64,000 nt of DNA from Amorphophallus konjac (GCA_022559845.1 CM040121.1:567474140-567538139), one strand, 5' to 3'. Numbered from the stretch's first letter, positions 35,333 to 46,616 are shown. The notes: generated by a model from the letters alone, not told the origin. Made by a program: numbers and translations.

Positions 35333-36540
35333 CCCCGGTTACCGGTTCAACCTCCAAGCATGGCTGCTTCCCTTTTGACATCTTTATGAACTCCAGAAAT
35401 GAAGGAGCGGGAGTGCCGCCCCCACTTTGGTTGTATAAGCCTGACGGACGAGGAATTTGAACTCCCCTGACCTCCGGAGGGGGTATCTTGTAGGGTTGCT
35501 CCCCTCTGAAGATAATGTTATGGTTGGCGGGCGGCTGACGCCCCCACCTTCGGCCCGACCGGGTCGCATGTGCGGCAGTTACGGCTTCAGCCTGGCTTTC
35601 CTTAGCGGCGGGTGTGAAGCAAATCTCTTCTTCATCCTCCTCACCGGGGCAAATTGAACAGGGCAAAGAGGGTGTTGCAAGAAAGGGTCACTCCCGTTGT
35701 AGCCTTGCTGGCCCTTCTCTTCCTTCTTTGTCTCCTTTTCTTTTCTTTCGCTGGCGCCTGCCCCCAGAACAGGCTGCCATCTTTGTCTGATGCCTTGTCA
35801 GCCCCTTCCTGCTTTAGTGAAAGCTGTTCCAGCTCCTGCCATGGGAGATGATCCCGTACCAGCAAAGGTTCTAGCTCGGGCTGTACATACTCATCTAGCC
35901 CATTTATATAGTCCTGCAGCCGCTGAGCTTCTGAACTGATCTTCTTGACCACCGGCAATGGAGTCTGCCTCCTCCGATTGCGGGTAGGTATCCGGATAAC
36001 TGCTGGTGGATTGGTCCACACATGCGTTGTTGCTGGTGAAGGGGGTCGTGGTGTGACGCCACGAACATGTGCTCCCGGTGTCGGGCGAGGTAGGGCCTTT
36101 TTCTTGGTTCTTGCAGGGACTTGCTGCCATCCCGCCTGTTCTTTTATTGGGGCCAGAAAGCAGGCTTCATATGCATGCTGAGTATTGGCTTCTGCGGTCT
36201 CCTCAGGCAAGGCTTGATACAGAGAGACCATATTGACGGCGGCTCTTCTTACGGGCGCCGCATGTGGTTGTGGAGGGTCGACCTTGTACTCCCCCAATTC
36301 TATTTCTTCCTTTTTTACCATGCCTTCGATAATATCCTTGAAAACATAACAGTCTTCAATTGGATGCCCCAGCATCTGGTGGTAAGGGCAAAATCTTGGG
36401 CTATCTCTTCTCTTCAGGTCCTCCGGCCTTCTTGGCTCAGGCAGGGTGACCTTATCATACTGGGTAACCCAGTCAAATAAGGTCATGGTCTTCTCCTTTG
36501 GGAAAGAGTAGGGCTTCTTCATTTTATCCCGGAGGGATGG
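35333..36540 (-). pseudogene. Element A Gag C-terminal part with CHHC knuckle
   Basis: The minus strand continues the Gag of A after element E. About 56 residues in is a CX2HX4HX4C motif (CPYHQMLGHPIEDC), the variant knuckle seen in Tat elements in place of CCHC. A Pro/Arg-rich and acidic linker follows towards protease. A frameshift near 35650 separates the two open frames (35641-36555 and 35259-35666). The right end is cut by E at 36540 and the left end by F at 35333, so one coding unit is in three pieces. Confidence 0.85.
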
Positions 36541-38926
36541 TGATGGGGACATCACTTACCACTCCCCATTTTTTCCAAGGGGTCCCGATGCTCGCCTGCA
36601 AATGCTACATCTTGTTCGCCACTTATTTTGAGTCATTTGATGTATTTTGTATTTTCTTATTTGAGTCTTATCATGTAATTTTCCTTTTAATTGAGTCAAG
36701 TACCAAGGTAACTAGGTCATTAGAGTGGTTAATGTGTCAGTTGGGCCCAATTAAGTGGGCAGGGCCTAGGAGCACCCCCTTCCCCTTGGTTTATTGTCAT
36801 TAGTCTAAAACTCAGGGTCTTATGTTAAATTATGGGATTCCTATAAATAGGACCCCAATCCCACCATTTGAAGCTAATGAATGAATGAAGTATTAAGTGA
36901 AAATTTCACAAGAATTGTCTCTCTCTCTCTCTAAGGGGTGGATTCCCCTCTCTCTTTCTCTCTCTCTCTCTCTCTAAAGGGGGCGAACCCCATTCTCTCT
37001 CCTCCCCATCCCCCAATTTCGAAATTCACTCTCTCTCCTCCCTATTCACCTCTCATTAAGACCCCTCCCCTTCCCTATACCTCCCATTTAATTCCCCTCC
37101 AACCCCTAGGTGGAATCCCCTTCTCCTAGGCACCTCTCCCTCCTCCCAAGCAACCTTTCCCCTTCCCCATACAACCTTTCATTTTCCCAAGGGAGAATCC
37201 CTTCTCCCAAGCACCCCTTCCCCTCCCCAAGGCAACCCTTCCCATTCCCTAGGCCCCCATTAACCCCTCCATTAACCCACCATTCAAACCAAAGAGAGAT
37301 CTCTCCTCCCTCTCTCCTTCCCAACCCAAATTCGCAGCTCTCCCTTCCTCCACTTGCTAGACCACCTCCCAGCCCCCTTTCTGCCCCTCCCACACCTTGT
37401 ATCACCCCCTAACAGACCCCCACATAGTCAGGTGCCACCCCCACACCCATCCACCCCATTTCCCACCCCATCTACTCCGTCTCTCATCACCTATCATCAC
37501 CCTATTCATCTCAGTCCGCAGGCAGCAGTCAAGGGTCGAGTTGCAGAGTCAACCACGTCTTCACCAGCACATCTTCTGGAGGCGTATCCTATATTTCCGG
37601 AAAGCTCTTCCAGTCGTCTTCGCAGGCGAGGTGATCCCGCCCCAATTCGAGTTTGGAGCTGTCCGGGAGAGCCATTCTTCACCGACTGCGCAGAACCAGT
37701 CCGGCCAGAAACCAGAGCTGCATTCAGAAGCTACTGCGACCACACCTGTGTTCCACTTGGTGCGCCACTTGACGGAGGCGAATATCCACCAGTCCTCTAT
37801 CCAACACAGAAAGCGGGACCTCGTTTGGAGTTCGGAGCTCCCCGTTCCAAATTATTTTCCCCAGGTGCGCAGGTCAGTCCTGTCAGGGACTAATCAGACC
37901 CCCTCTCACTCTTCGGGTTCCACCTCCCTGCTCCGACCTCCTCTGGTGCCCATCTTGGTTTCTGATCGAAGAGGATTCGACGTCGCTCGTAACCGTCCTA
38001 ATCCTGTCTCGATTGGATCACGGGAGCGATCGTGGTGAAGTCGCCAACCTGATGTAACATCCTGAACTCAGTCCAAGGCAGAGCAGAGCAGCACCGGTCC
38101 AGCATCTGTCCCGGCCAGCGTCGACAACTTCTGGCACCAACAAAATTCAGGATTCATCCCGGGTCAGTCACCAATATTTTGGCACTGGTCTCGTTCACTT
38201 TTGAGTCCGGGAGCGATCACAGCGGAGTCAACAGCGAGTGCCTGTCAGCGGGCAGAACCGGCGGACAGAACCCCGGGAGGGCAATCCGGCTCCGTTCTTA
38301 GCTTCACGCCCCTCCCCGCCTGGCCGGCTTACCGCCCCTCCCTATGTGGAGGTAGTGTTTGTGTGTAATCCACTTTTCCCCACCCCGAGATCCACCCTCC
38401 TGCGTGAGGCGTAGTGCATGTAAATAATTAGCAGGGATCAAGCTTCATCGACGCAGTGTGCGGGGAACCCACACTTCCCCGCTCGCCCTCGTCTCCAGAA
38501 CGGGGTTGGTTTCTTCAAACCAACTGGGTAAGCTCTATCCCTTGCTCTCATATCAGTAGTTTGTTCATATAATATCCGTGGAATTGCACTGTTGACGGTG
38601 AGAGAGCGCCCGACCCCGAAGCTCCCCGTTTACGAGTGGTCACCGTGGGATTGTGAGAGAGTGACCCGGTGCCCTTTCGGCACCTAGCCAGCCCTTTGAT
38701 TGTGGGCACCGTACCCTCGGGAGGGCGACCATAGCTTTTCTGGTCCTCTACCAGCAAGGGCTTTGTTCCACTACCTCCACTCGGCATCACCGAGTCACCC
38801 GGGAATCGTGTGCGCAACGGTGGTTTGGCAACTTGCGTAATTCTCTACTCTTGTGCGTTGTGCTTGCTTGGTAAGTCCAAGGACCCTCGGTCTAGTTGCT
38901 GCATTCACAAAGTCGGTGTCACATCA
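36541..38926 (+). repeat. Element E 5' LTR
   Basis: Starts TGATGGGGACATCA, ends TCACATCA. The TATA box TATAAATA is at 36842-36849. It is followed by a CT-microsatellite and a C/T-rich tract (36917-37500) that keeps long frames open. ORFs at 37106-38038 are products of this low-complexity DNA. Confidence 0.93.
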
Positions 38927-38929
38927 ACT

Positions 38930-38941
38930 TGGTATCAGAGC
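38930..38941 (+). promoter_or_regulatory. Element E tRNA-Met primer-binding site
   Basis: TGGTATCAGAGC lies three bases after the 5' LTR. It is the standard initiator tRNA-Met site and sets the plus orientation. Confidence 0.95.
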
Positions 38942-39009
38942 AAGTTCTAGACTTGTCTCTACTAAGTCTTGTCCTAGGGCCATTGCATGCATCACCCTTG
39001 TCCACCATC

Positions 39010-39471
39010 ATGACTACCTCATACTTGGCATATTCGCCACTCCTAGGCCCATTAGAAGCCTTTGTGTTTGATGGATCCCGCCCTAGCATATATCTAGAAT
39101 GGGAGAAGTCCATAGACCGACACTTTGGGTGGTTTACCCTGTCAGGACCTATCCAAGTCAACTATGCCAAGAGTTTGCTCTGGCGCCAAGCTAGGAAAGA
39201 ATGGGAGTACATTGTAGGTTTGAGAGAAGCCAAAGGGGAAGCACCCATTGAATCTTGGGTTGAAATGAGGGCCGATCTTAGAAAGATCTACGCACCCCAA
39301 TCCGGACCTCCTCAACCAACCACTTTTCCACCCCCAACTCCAACCCAAGGACTTCCCCTATCAATCCCAACCAAAGCCCATCCATGTTCACCACCCCGGG
39401 AGTACCATGAGCCGGCTATCTCCGCTCCTCCACCAAAAGACCCATTCCTCCCCTTGGAAGAGAGCCCATGA
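39010..39471 (+). CDS. Element E truncated Gag (N-terminal half of the domain)
   Basis: From the ATG at 39010 (MTTSYLAY) the frame runs to a TGA at 39469-39471. It includes FVFDGSRPSIYLEWEKSIDR, WRQARKEWEYI and WVEMRADLRKIYAP. These align with residues about 190-270 of the Gag in element C. The C-terminal half of the Gag domain and the zinc knuckle are missing, replaced by a Pro-rich tail. The stop overlaps the ATG of the next ORF (ATGA, frames offset by one), so a shared product by frameshifting or reinitiation is possible. An ORF beginning further upstream would run into the LTR and is not preferred. Confidence 0.75.
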   Translation: MTTSYLAYSPLLGPLEAFVFDGSRPSIYLEWEKSIDRHFGWFTLSGPIQVNYAKSLLWRQARKEWEYIVGLREAKGEAPIESWVEMRADLRKIYAPQSGPPQPTTFPPPTPTQGLPLSIPTKAHPCSPPREYHEPAISAPPPKDPFLPLEESP

Positions 39472-41111
39472 TCCAAACACCTGATCCCTTGGAAGTAAAC
39501 ACCTCTTCCCTTGGAAGTAAGACTGACCTAGACCCCCTCCCGACCCTCGAGGAAACCCAAGCCTACACCGTTGAGGAGGAGGAGCCACAAAACTTACCCA
39601 CCCCTCCTAGTCCGGGTCCTCATGAGCCGCATACCGTCACCATAGATGAGTCCATACTCCAATGGCTCAAGCAAAGTCCCACCCTCCTGAGATCACCACC
39701 ATTGGGATATCAATCCCAAATTGTTCCCACCCGGTCTCCCCATGTCACTTTACAAACCTTCTACTTCACGGGAGACTTGGGAGACCTAGTGGATTGCCTA
39801 TATTGGCAAGTCCACTTGACCGGCTTGCTTGCCATGGGACCTTCGAAGTCTAGCACCATTAACTTTGCCCACCCCACCATTGGCTCCATCACTTCCGTTT
39901 GCACGAGTGGGCATTGCACTATTGAGATTCTTCTATTTCTCCCCTTGGAGGAAGAACCCACTCCGGTCTACTCCCCACCCATTGAGACCCCAAATGCCTT
40001 AAACGATCAACTCACTAGAGATCTTGGACCGATCACTTTGGAGGAGGATGACTCACCACCTTGTAAAGACCTTGGGGACATGGAGTTCCTCTCTTTAGGT
40101 AGCCCTTACCATGATCCCTTTGACCCATTCCAATGGGAGTACGGATACCCAAGTGGCCCAATCACCTTACCCACCACCCACCTTTCCCTACCCCAACCAA
40201 CCATAATGGATCAAATCCACCCCTTCCTAGACTCGGGTTACACCATAGGGGCCATGACTTTGGGCAATATTCACATAGGGATTAAGGAAGTGTCTCACTC
40301 CGTGCTATCCACCTTCTTAGATCCCTTCGATCCTCTCAAATGGAAGCTCAAAGGTCATCCCACAACCCCTCACATAGAAATCATCTTTGGAGTAGGAATG
40401 CCTCTGTCTTGGCACCTCCCACCACTTGACATGATTAGTAGGTCGGGTCCTTTCATTCATAACACCCACATGTCAAGTTGGAAACATAAGTGGTCCATAT
40501 TTGGGTGTAACGGTCCTCCTTCATTCATCATGGGTCATAGGCATGATAGGAGCATTCATGGATGTCCGGGTCCCCCGGCATTTGTCATCCCCATGCATGA
40601 TTGGATTACATATGGATGCCCAGGCCCTCCTAAGTCCACCAAAGTCTACACGGCATCATTGCATGGTAGGTCCACTTATGGATGTCCCGGTCCTCCCAAT
40701 TCCATCAAAGTCTTCTTGGCGTCAAAGCATGGCTGGTCTACATTTGGATGTCCCGGCCCCCCTAAGTCAATCATTATGAGGTCAAAGCATGAAGGAAGCA
40801 TTCATGGATGTCCGGGACCCCCGACATCCAACACACCTTTGCATGATAGGTTCATCTATGGGTGCCCCGGCCCTCCTAAGTCCACCAAAATCAATGTAAC
40901 ACTTGATAGGGCTAAATTTGGTTGTCCAGGCCCTCCCTTCATCCCTAGAGGATCATCATTTATGACATTGCATGGCAACCCTCGCAAGCACATCAACAAG
41001 AGCAACGAGGTGAACAAACAATTAGCCAACTCTCACCGCTGCCACCAAGAATTCTGGTTTGGTGATTCCGTGATGGTGAGGACTGAGAGACTATCATCTG
41101 AGAACGTCTAA
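39468..41111 (+). CDS. Element E ORF 2: unrecognised domain plus eight GCPGPP repeats
   Basis: This is an uninterrupted 547-codon frame. Residues 1-55 are acidic and Pro-rich. Residues about 58-235 align with residues 156-325 of the element B protein: a WLK segment, GDLGDLVD against DTLDDLVM, HPTIGSIT against HPAIGSIT, a run of Leu/Pro before EEP, and FDPFDP in both. Residues about 340-500 hold eight copies of a roughly 20-residue repeat centred on GCPGPP (the first is GCNGPP), often preceded by an aromatic residue and by HDR or HGR. The last 45 residues match the start of the integrase C-terminal domain (FGDSVMVRTER). I do not recognise the middle domain or the repeat. Homologous open frames in two separate elements argue for selection at the protein level, at least in the past. 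Confidence 0.75.
   Translation: MIQTPDPLEVNTSSLGSKTDLDPLPTLEETQAYTVEEEEPQNLPTPPSPGPHEPHTVTIDESILQWLKQSPTLLRSPPLGYQSQIVPTRSPHVTLQTFYFTGDLGDLVDCLYWQVHLTGLLAMGPSKSSTINFAHPTIGSITSVCTSGHCTIEILLFLPLEEEPTPVYSPPIETPNALNDQLTRDLGPITLEEDDSPPCKDLGDMEFLSLGSPYHDPFDPFQWEYGYPSGPITLPTTHLSLPQPTIMDQIHPFLDSGYTIGAMTLGNIHIGIKEVSHSVLSTFLDPFDPLKWKLKGHPTTPHIEIIFGVGMPLSWHLPPLDMISRSGPFIHNTHMSSWKHKWSIFGCNGPPSFIMGHRHDRSIHGCPGPPAFVIPMHDWITYGCPGPPKSTKVYTASLHGRSTYGCPGPPNSIKVFLASKHGWSTFGCPGPPKSIIMRSKHEGSIHGCPGPPTSNTPLHDRFIYGCPGPPKSTKINVTLDRAKFGCPGPPFIPRGSSFMTLHGNPRKHINKSNEVNKQLANSHRCHQEFWFGDSVMVRTERLSSENV
40490..40950 (+). repeat. Coding repeat of about 60 bp (GCPGPP units)
   Basis: Eight imperfect units average 60 bp (20 codons). 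They contain GGATGTCCSGGYCCYCC, translated as GCPGPP. Spacing varies from unit to unit, always keeping frame. The DNA has diverged more than the hexapeptide. Confidence 0.85.
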
Positions 41112-41525
41112 AACTGAGGTCTCGTGGAACAGGTCCCTTCCAGGTCCTGAGATACATCGGCACTAATGCTTATGTGTTAGACCTCCTGAGGAATACAGAG
41201 TAAGCCCCACTTTCATCGTGGCTGACCTGGTGCCATACATGGGTCCCACAGGTGACACCCAGTGAGGAGATTGAGCTCATCCCCTCCCTTGAGAGAGCAC
41301 CTACCCTTGAGAGAAGTCTACCATCCCAGAGAGACCAGCATGAGCATGTTGAACGGATATTGTATGAACAGGTCACTGTCATCTGGAGCAAAGGGTATGG
41401 GCGCTACCTCGCTTGGTGAAAGGGCTAGCTACCTTTGGTAGACTTGTGGGCAACCCCACCGTGACTTCCTCCGCATACGATGGATCTTTACTCGACAGAG
41501 TCGAGTTCTCTGCACCCCGGGAGTA
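40965..41525 (+). pseudogene. Element E integrase C-terminal and chromodomain remnant
   Basis: Three frames in order show FGDSVMVRTER, then LRSRGTGPFQVLR with TNAYVLDL, then SPTFIVADLVPYMGP. These are the conserved C-terminal blocks of chromovirus-type integrases. Further on, EQVTVIWSKGYGRYLAW followed by a stop, and VEFSAPREYDG at the LTR edge, match the chromodomain tails of B and C. At least two frameshifts and several stops are present. The CCCGGGAGTA before the LTR is the polypurine tract. The relic shows that the missing pol of the family was a chromovirus pol. Confidence 0.82.
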
Positions 41526-43896
41526 TGATGGGGACATCACTTACCACTCCCCATTTTTTCCAAGGGGTCCCGATGCTCGCCTGCAAATGCTACATCTTGT
41601 TTGCCACTTATTTTGAGTCATTTGATGTATTTTATATTTTCTTATTTGAGTCTTATCATGTAATTTTCCTTTTAATTGAGTCAAGTACCAAGGTAACTAG
41701 GTCATTAGATTGGTTAATGTGTCAGTTGGGCCCAATTAAGTGGGCCAGGCCTAGGAGCACCCCCTTCCCCTTGGTTTATTATCATTAGTCTAAAACTCAG
41801 GGTCTTATGTTAAATTGTGGGATTCCTATAAATAGGACCCCAATCCCACCATTTGAAGCTAATGAATGAATGAAGTATTAAGTGAAAATTTCACAAGAAT
41901 TGTGTCTCTCTCTCTCTAAGGGGTGGATTCCCCTCTCTCTTTCTCTCTCTCTCTCTCTAAAGGGGGCGAACCCCATTCTCTCTCCTCCCCACCACCAATT
42001 TCAAAATTCACTCTCTCTCCTCCCTATTCACCTCTCATTAAGACCCCTCCCCCTTCCCTATACCTCCCATTTAATTCCCCTCCAACCCCTAGGTGGAATC
42101 CCCTTCTCCTAGGCACCTCTCCCTCCTCCCAAGCAACCTTTCCCCTTCCCCATACAACCTTTCATTTTCCCAAGGGAGAATCCCTTCTCCCAAGCACCCC
42201 TTCCCCTCCCCAAGGCAACCCTTCCCATTCCCTAGGCCCCCATTAACCCACCATTCAAACCAAAGGAGAGATCTCTCCTCCCTCTCTCCTTCCCAACCCA
42301 AATTCGCAGCTCCCCCTTCCTCCACTTGCTAGACCACCTCCCAGCCCCCTTTCTGCCCCTCCCACACCTTGTATCACCCCCTAACAGACCCCCACATAGT
42401 CAGGTGCCACCCCCACATCCATCCACTCCATTTCCCACCCCATCTACTCCGTCTCCCATCACCTATCATCACCCTATTCATCTCAGTCCGCAGGCAGCAG
42501 TCAAGGGTCGAGTTGCAGAGTCAACCACATCTTCACCGCACATCTTCTGGAGGTGTATCCTATATTTCCGGAAAGCTCTTCTAGTTGTCTTCGCAGGCGA
42601 GGTGATCCCGCCCCAATTCGAGTTCGGAGCTGTCCAGGAGAGCCATTCTTCACCGACTGCGCAGAACCAGTCCGGCCAGAAACTAGAGCTGGCATTGAGA
42701 AGCTACTGCGACAACACCTGTGTTCCACTTGGTGCGCCACTTGACTGGGGCGAAGATCCACTAGTCCTCTGTCCAACACAGAAAGCGGGACCTCGTTTGG
42801 AGTTCGGAGCTCCCCGTTCCAAATTATTTTCCCCAGGTGCGCAGGTCAGTCCTGTCAGGGACTAATCAGACCCCCTCTCACTCTTCGGGTTCCACCTCAC
42901 TGCTCCGACCTCCTCTGGTGCCCATCTTGGTTGCTGATCGAAGAATATTTGACCTCGTTCGCAACCGTCCTGATCTTGTCTCGATTGGATCACGGGAGCG
43001 ATCATGGTGAAGTCGCCAACCTGATGCAACAACCTGAACTCAGTCCAAGGCAGAGCAGAGCAGCGCCGGTCCAGCATCTGTCCTGGCCAGCGTCGACAAC
43101 TTCTGGCACCAAAAAAATTCAGGATTCATCCCGGTCAGTCACCAACATTTTGGCGCTGGTCTCGTTCACTTTTGAGTCCGGGAGCGATCACAGCGGAGTC
43201 AACAGCGAGTGCCTGTCAGCGGGCAGAACCGGCGGACAGAACCCCGGGAGGGCAATCCGGCTCCGTTCTTAGCTTCACGCCCCTCCCCGCCTGGCCGGCT
43301 TACCGCCCCTCCCTGTGTGGAGGTAGTGTTTGTGTGTAATCCACTTTTCCCCACCCCGAGATCCACCCTCCTACGTGAGGCGTAGTGCATGTAAATAATT
43401 AGCAGGGATCAAGCTTCATCGACGCAGTGTGCGGGGAACCCACACTTCCCCGCTCTCCCTCGTCTCCGAACGGAGTTGGTTTCTTCAAACCAACTGGGTA
43501 ATCTCTATCCCTTGCTCTCATATCAGTAGTTTGTTCATATAATATCCGTGGAATTGCACTGTTGACGGTGAGAGAGCGCCCGACCCCGAAGCTCCCCGTT
43601 TACGAGTGGTCACCGTGGGATTGTGAGAGAGTGACCCGGTGCCCTTTCGGCACCTAGCCAGCCCTTTGATTGTGGGCACCGTACCCTCGGCAGGGCGACC
43701 ATAGCTTTGCTGGTCCTCTACCAGCAAGGGCTTTGTTCCACTACCTCCACTCGGCATCACCGAGTCACCCGAGAATCGTGTGCGCAACGGTGGTTTGGCA
43801 ACTTGCGTAATTCTCTACTCTTGTGCGTTATGCTTGCTTGGTAAGTCCAAGGACCCTCGGTCTAGTTGTTGCATTCACAAAGTCGATGTCACATCA
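41526..43896 (+). repeat. Element E 3' LTR
   Basis: This 2,371-bp partner of 36541-38926 has the TATA box at 41827-41834. It differs by a few substitutions and small indels, such as one shorter C/T block near 42240. Confidence 0.93.
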
Positions 43897-44012
43897 GATG
43901 GGCCTTCTTCGCCATCTCCGGTCTTGGCCGGCTGAGGAGCAGCTATCTTCTTGCCTTTATCTTTTTGCTGTTCAAATGCCTTGATATCAAGGGCATTTGC
44001 TTCTTTCGGTGC
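43897..44012 (-). pseudogene. Element A Gag linker next to element E
   Basis: This short Lys-rich continuation of Gag lies between the stop at 44013-44015 and the insertion point of E. The frame continues on the other side of E at 36540. Confidence 0.7.
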
Positions 44013-44852
44013 CTAGCGCCGTTCTGTTGCCTTGCCCTTTTGTGCAGTAGGAGTATTTGGTGTGGGGGCTGGTTTTGCTAAGAAAGCCTCCACTTCAGCA
44101 ACAATATTGTTCAGACGGTCGAACGACCGGATTTCCATGCCAATCGTCTTCTCTAGCACCTCTCTCCTGAGGTTCTGTTTGCAGATCTGTACAGCGTCCT
44201 CCAGGTGCGGGGGCCGCTTGCATCTCATTCCGAGGTTCCTCCACCTCTTGATGTAGTCGAGAGCAGTCTCATCTGCCCTCTGTCTTGTTGAATAGAGTTC
44301 AGCCACTGTGACCTCCCTTTCTGTAACATGAAATCTTTCTCTGAACTTCCTCTGCATGTCCGACCAGACGCTGATCGACCCGGCCGGGAGGCTGGAGTAC
44401 CATTCAAAGGCAAGCCCTGTGAGTGAGGACCCGAAGAACTTCAATAAATATGACTCGTCGGTGGCTAGGTCACCCATGATGGTCATGTAGTAGGCAGCAT
44501 GTTCCTTCGGGGATCCCTTCCCGTTGAACTTGTCAAACTTCGGCGGCTTGCTGATCCCGGGAGGGAGCCGCTTAGCAGTATGATGCGGTGGATGTGGCAC
44601 CCTATATGCATCAAATATAACATAGTCACCTTCAGCCCTTTCAGCGAGCTTCATCTCGATCATCCTTTCTACCATCATCTTGCTCATGGTGGTTGGGTCG
44701 ACCGGCTCCGGGTAGAAATGCGCCGGCTGCAAGTAGGGGGTGACCAGGGTGGTCGCCTGTGGAGGAGGACGCAACAGTGGAGGTGTCTGGTGCACCTGTG
44801 GCGGCACCGGGGGAGCCAGTGGTTGTGATGGGCGCTGTTGAGTTGTCGCCAA
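44013..44852 (-). pseudogene. Element A Gag capsid domain
   Basis: This 279-residue frame has a Pro/Gln-rich start, then a Ty3/gypsy Gag domain at residues about 95-250. Visible blocks are PPKFDKFNGKGSPKEHAAYY, LTGLAFEWYSSLP, FRERFHVTE and DETALDYIKRWRN. It is in the same frame as the upstream 517-residue ORF, separated by two stops (44994-44996 and near 44937). A third stop at 44013-44015 cuts it from the knuckle region. It would form the particle shell in an active element. Confidence 0.92.
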
Positions 44853-44993
44853 GTTTGGCTCCGCCTGCAGAGGCGGGGTATTGAGTGGCGGGAAGTCGTT
44901 CTTGCTGACGGCTCCCCTTGATGATTCGACCTACACATCAGGCCGCTTGGAGGCGGAGGACTGCTCTGTCCTTTTCGTCAATTGCTTATTCAG

Positions 44994-46547
44994 CTATTCT
45001 ATCTCCTGGCGGTACCTTTGGAGCATCATTAGTACGGCCAGATCCATAGCTGCTGTGTTGGGGATGGCCTCTATCATCTCGCCAGATGCACCCTCAGGTA
45101 GGATGTCAAGCAAGACATCTTCTTCTTCATCTACCGTTATCACATTTGCTGTGAGAATAATGGCCTTGTCATGCTGTTGGAGGCGAGGCAGGGCTTGCTT
45201 TCCCTGGGTCACTGCCAGCATCTGTTTTACGGCCTCCACTCTTCGAGTGCTCGGCCCCGGTCTTTCGGCTAGCCAGGCCAACTCTTGAGGCTCCTCGGGC
45301 AGTTTTCCATAATGGCCATCTACCCCGGCCATATTGCATGTAAAGATCTGCATCCTACGTCTCTGTCTCCGAACCTTCCTCTTGACATTCCCCGAGAAGG
45401 TAAGCCTTTCGAACACAGAGATCCTTTTCTTTTCCCCTTGACGGGGGATAGTGTCATCGGCTTGAACATCAGAGCTGTCTTCATATCCATTGTCATCAAC
45501 CGACGACGTCATCCTCATATCTTCTTCTTCTCCCGCTGCCATTAATGGACAGTGGTCTTCTTCAGCTGCGGCTGCCTGCAACAGCCGTTGTTGGCCCAAA
45601 GAGGGGTTGCCCAACCCCCTAAAATAGCTTCTGACCATATTGGTCATTTCTTCTTGCCCTTGGCCCGAGTGCAGGGTCGGGGACAGTTGTTGACCTCTCA
45701 TCGGAGGAATGTAGGCAAATCGAGCCCTCTCGGCAGTCTGCTGTAATCTTCTTCCCACAATGGGGATGTTGGATGGTCGGGCGCAGGCCCTAAAGCTTTC
45801 TCGGCGTGGCGGATCCATGATTGCCTTTTCCTTCCTCGGGATAGGGTTCCTCTTGCTGCTCTCTTCTGCACTAGTGAATTTGGGGTGGTACTGCACTGGA
45901 GCTTCTTGCTGGATAGGCTGGACCTTTTTTGGGACCCAAACCTGCTTGAATGTTCTTGGCTTGGGAGCCAACATTCCCTGGCCGAGACGGCTGGCTTCTT
46001 CTTCTTCGGCTCTTCTTCCAGCGAGAGCCTGGTAGGAGTTGCAGACTGGCACAGTAGGGATCACCCGGTCCGGGCTCACTTGAGACTTACGCCCATCCAG
46101 AAAGACGCGGAGGCCACCGACCAGCATAGACTTGCCGGATGCGGAGAGACGTCCGGTCACAGCAGCATCAACCTTCCTTCGGGGGTTCCGGTGTCGGCAC
46201 CTCCTTAAGCTCTTGGCAGGGACGGGGTTGGCCCCGTGTGCAATGTGATGCACCATGCAGCTGGCAACTTGGAATGGACTCGCAGACGAGTTGTCATAGT
46301 GTCGAGCCTCCGGGGCCTCGACCTTTTCAGCAACCTTCTCTTCGACGGTCTCCAGGGACTCCGTCTGTAACATGTCAACGAAGGCCAACCCCAAGAAGTT
46401 GGGGAAGCCTACAGCTGGTGGTAAATATCCGAAAACCATGGGCACCGCCAGGTACCCGTGTTCCACGTGGTCGGCTACGATTGCGGGGCCGAAGCCAACA
46501 CCAGTGAGTCCGGATAACGTCATCGTTCCCCTGAGACAAACAGACAA
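44994..46547 (-). pseudogene. Element A N-terminal extension ORF upstream of Gag
   Basis: This 517-codon frame runs between the leader and the Gag domain. I recognise no catalytic domain. Visible features are an N-terminal hydrophobic part (GYLPPAVGFPNFLGLAF), Arg-rich patches, and an SVFERL motif followed by a very basic stretch (VKRKVRRQRRRMQ). A similar SVFxRL-plus-basic arrangement occurs in plant Ty3/gypsy polyproteins. Ogre and relatives carry an extra ORF before gag. Here it is in frame with gag, so it may have been the N-terminus of one polyprotein. The start could be Met1 or the later MTLSG. Confidence 0.75.
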
Positions 46548-46616
46548 ACAATCAGCATTCTTGGGGTAAGCCTACGAAGGTATCCTCTCTTGGCAAAGAG
46601 ATGAAGGGAGACTCAG

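Larger units (their letters stand above)
36541..43896 (+). mobile_element. Element E: non-autonomous chromovirus-derived element with GCPGPP-repeat ORF
   Basis: LTRs of 2,386 and 2,371 bp flank a 2.6-kb interior. The TSD gatgg is at 36536-36540 and 43897-43901. The primer site follows the left LTR, so the element is on the plus strand, opposite to its host A. It encodes half of a Gag domain, a long ORF of unknown function and a frameshifted relic of the integrase C-terminus and chromodomain. Protease, RT, RNase H and the integrase core are absent. Confidence 0.94.

Noticed and set aside
37106..38038. Overlapping ORFs of 99-213 codons in the element E LTR
   Set aside because: They lie in C/T-rich low-complexity LTR DNA, are mirrored in the 3' LTR and show no conserved domain.
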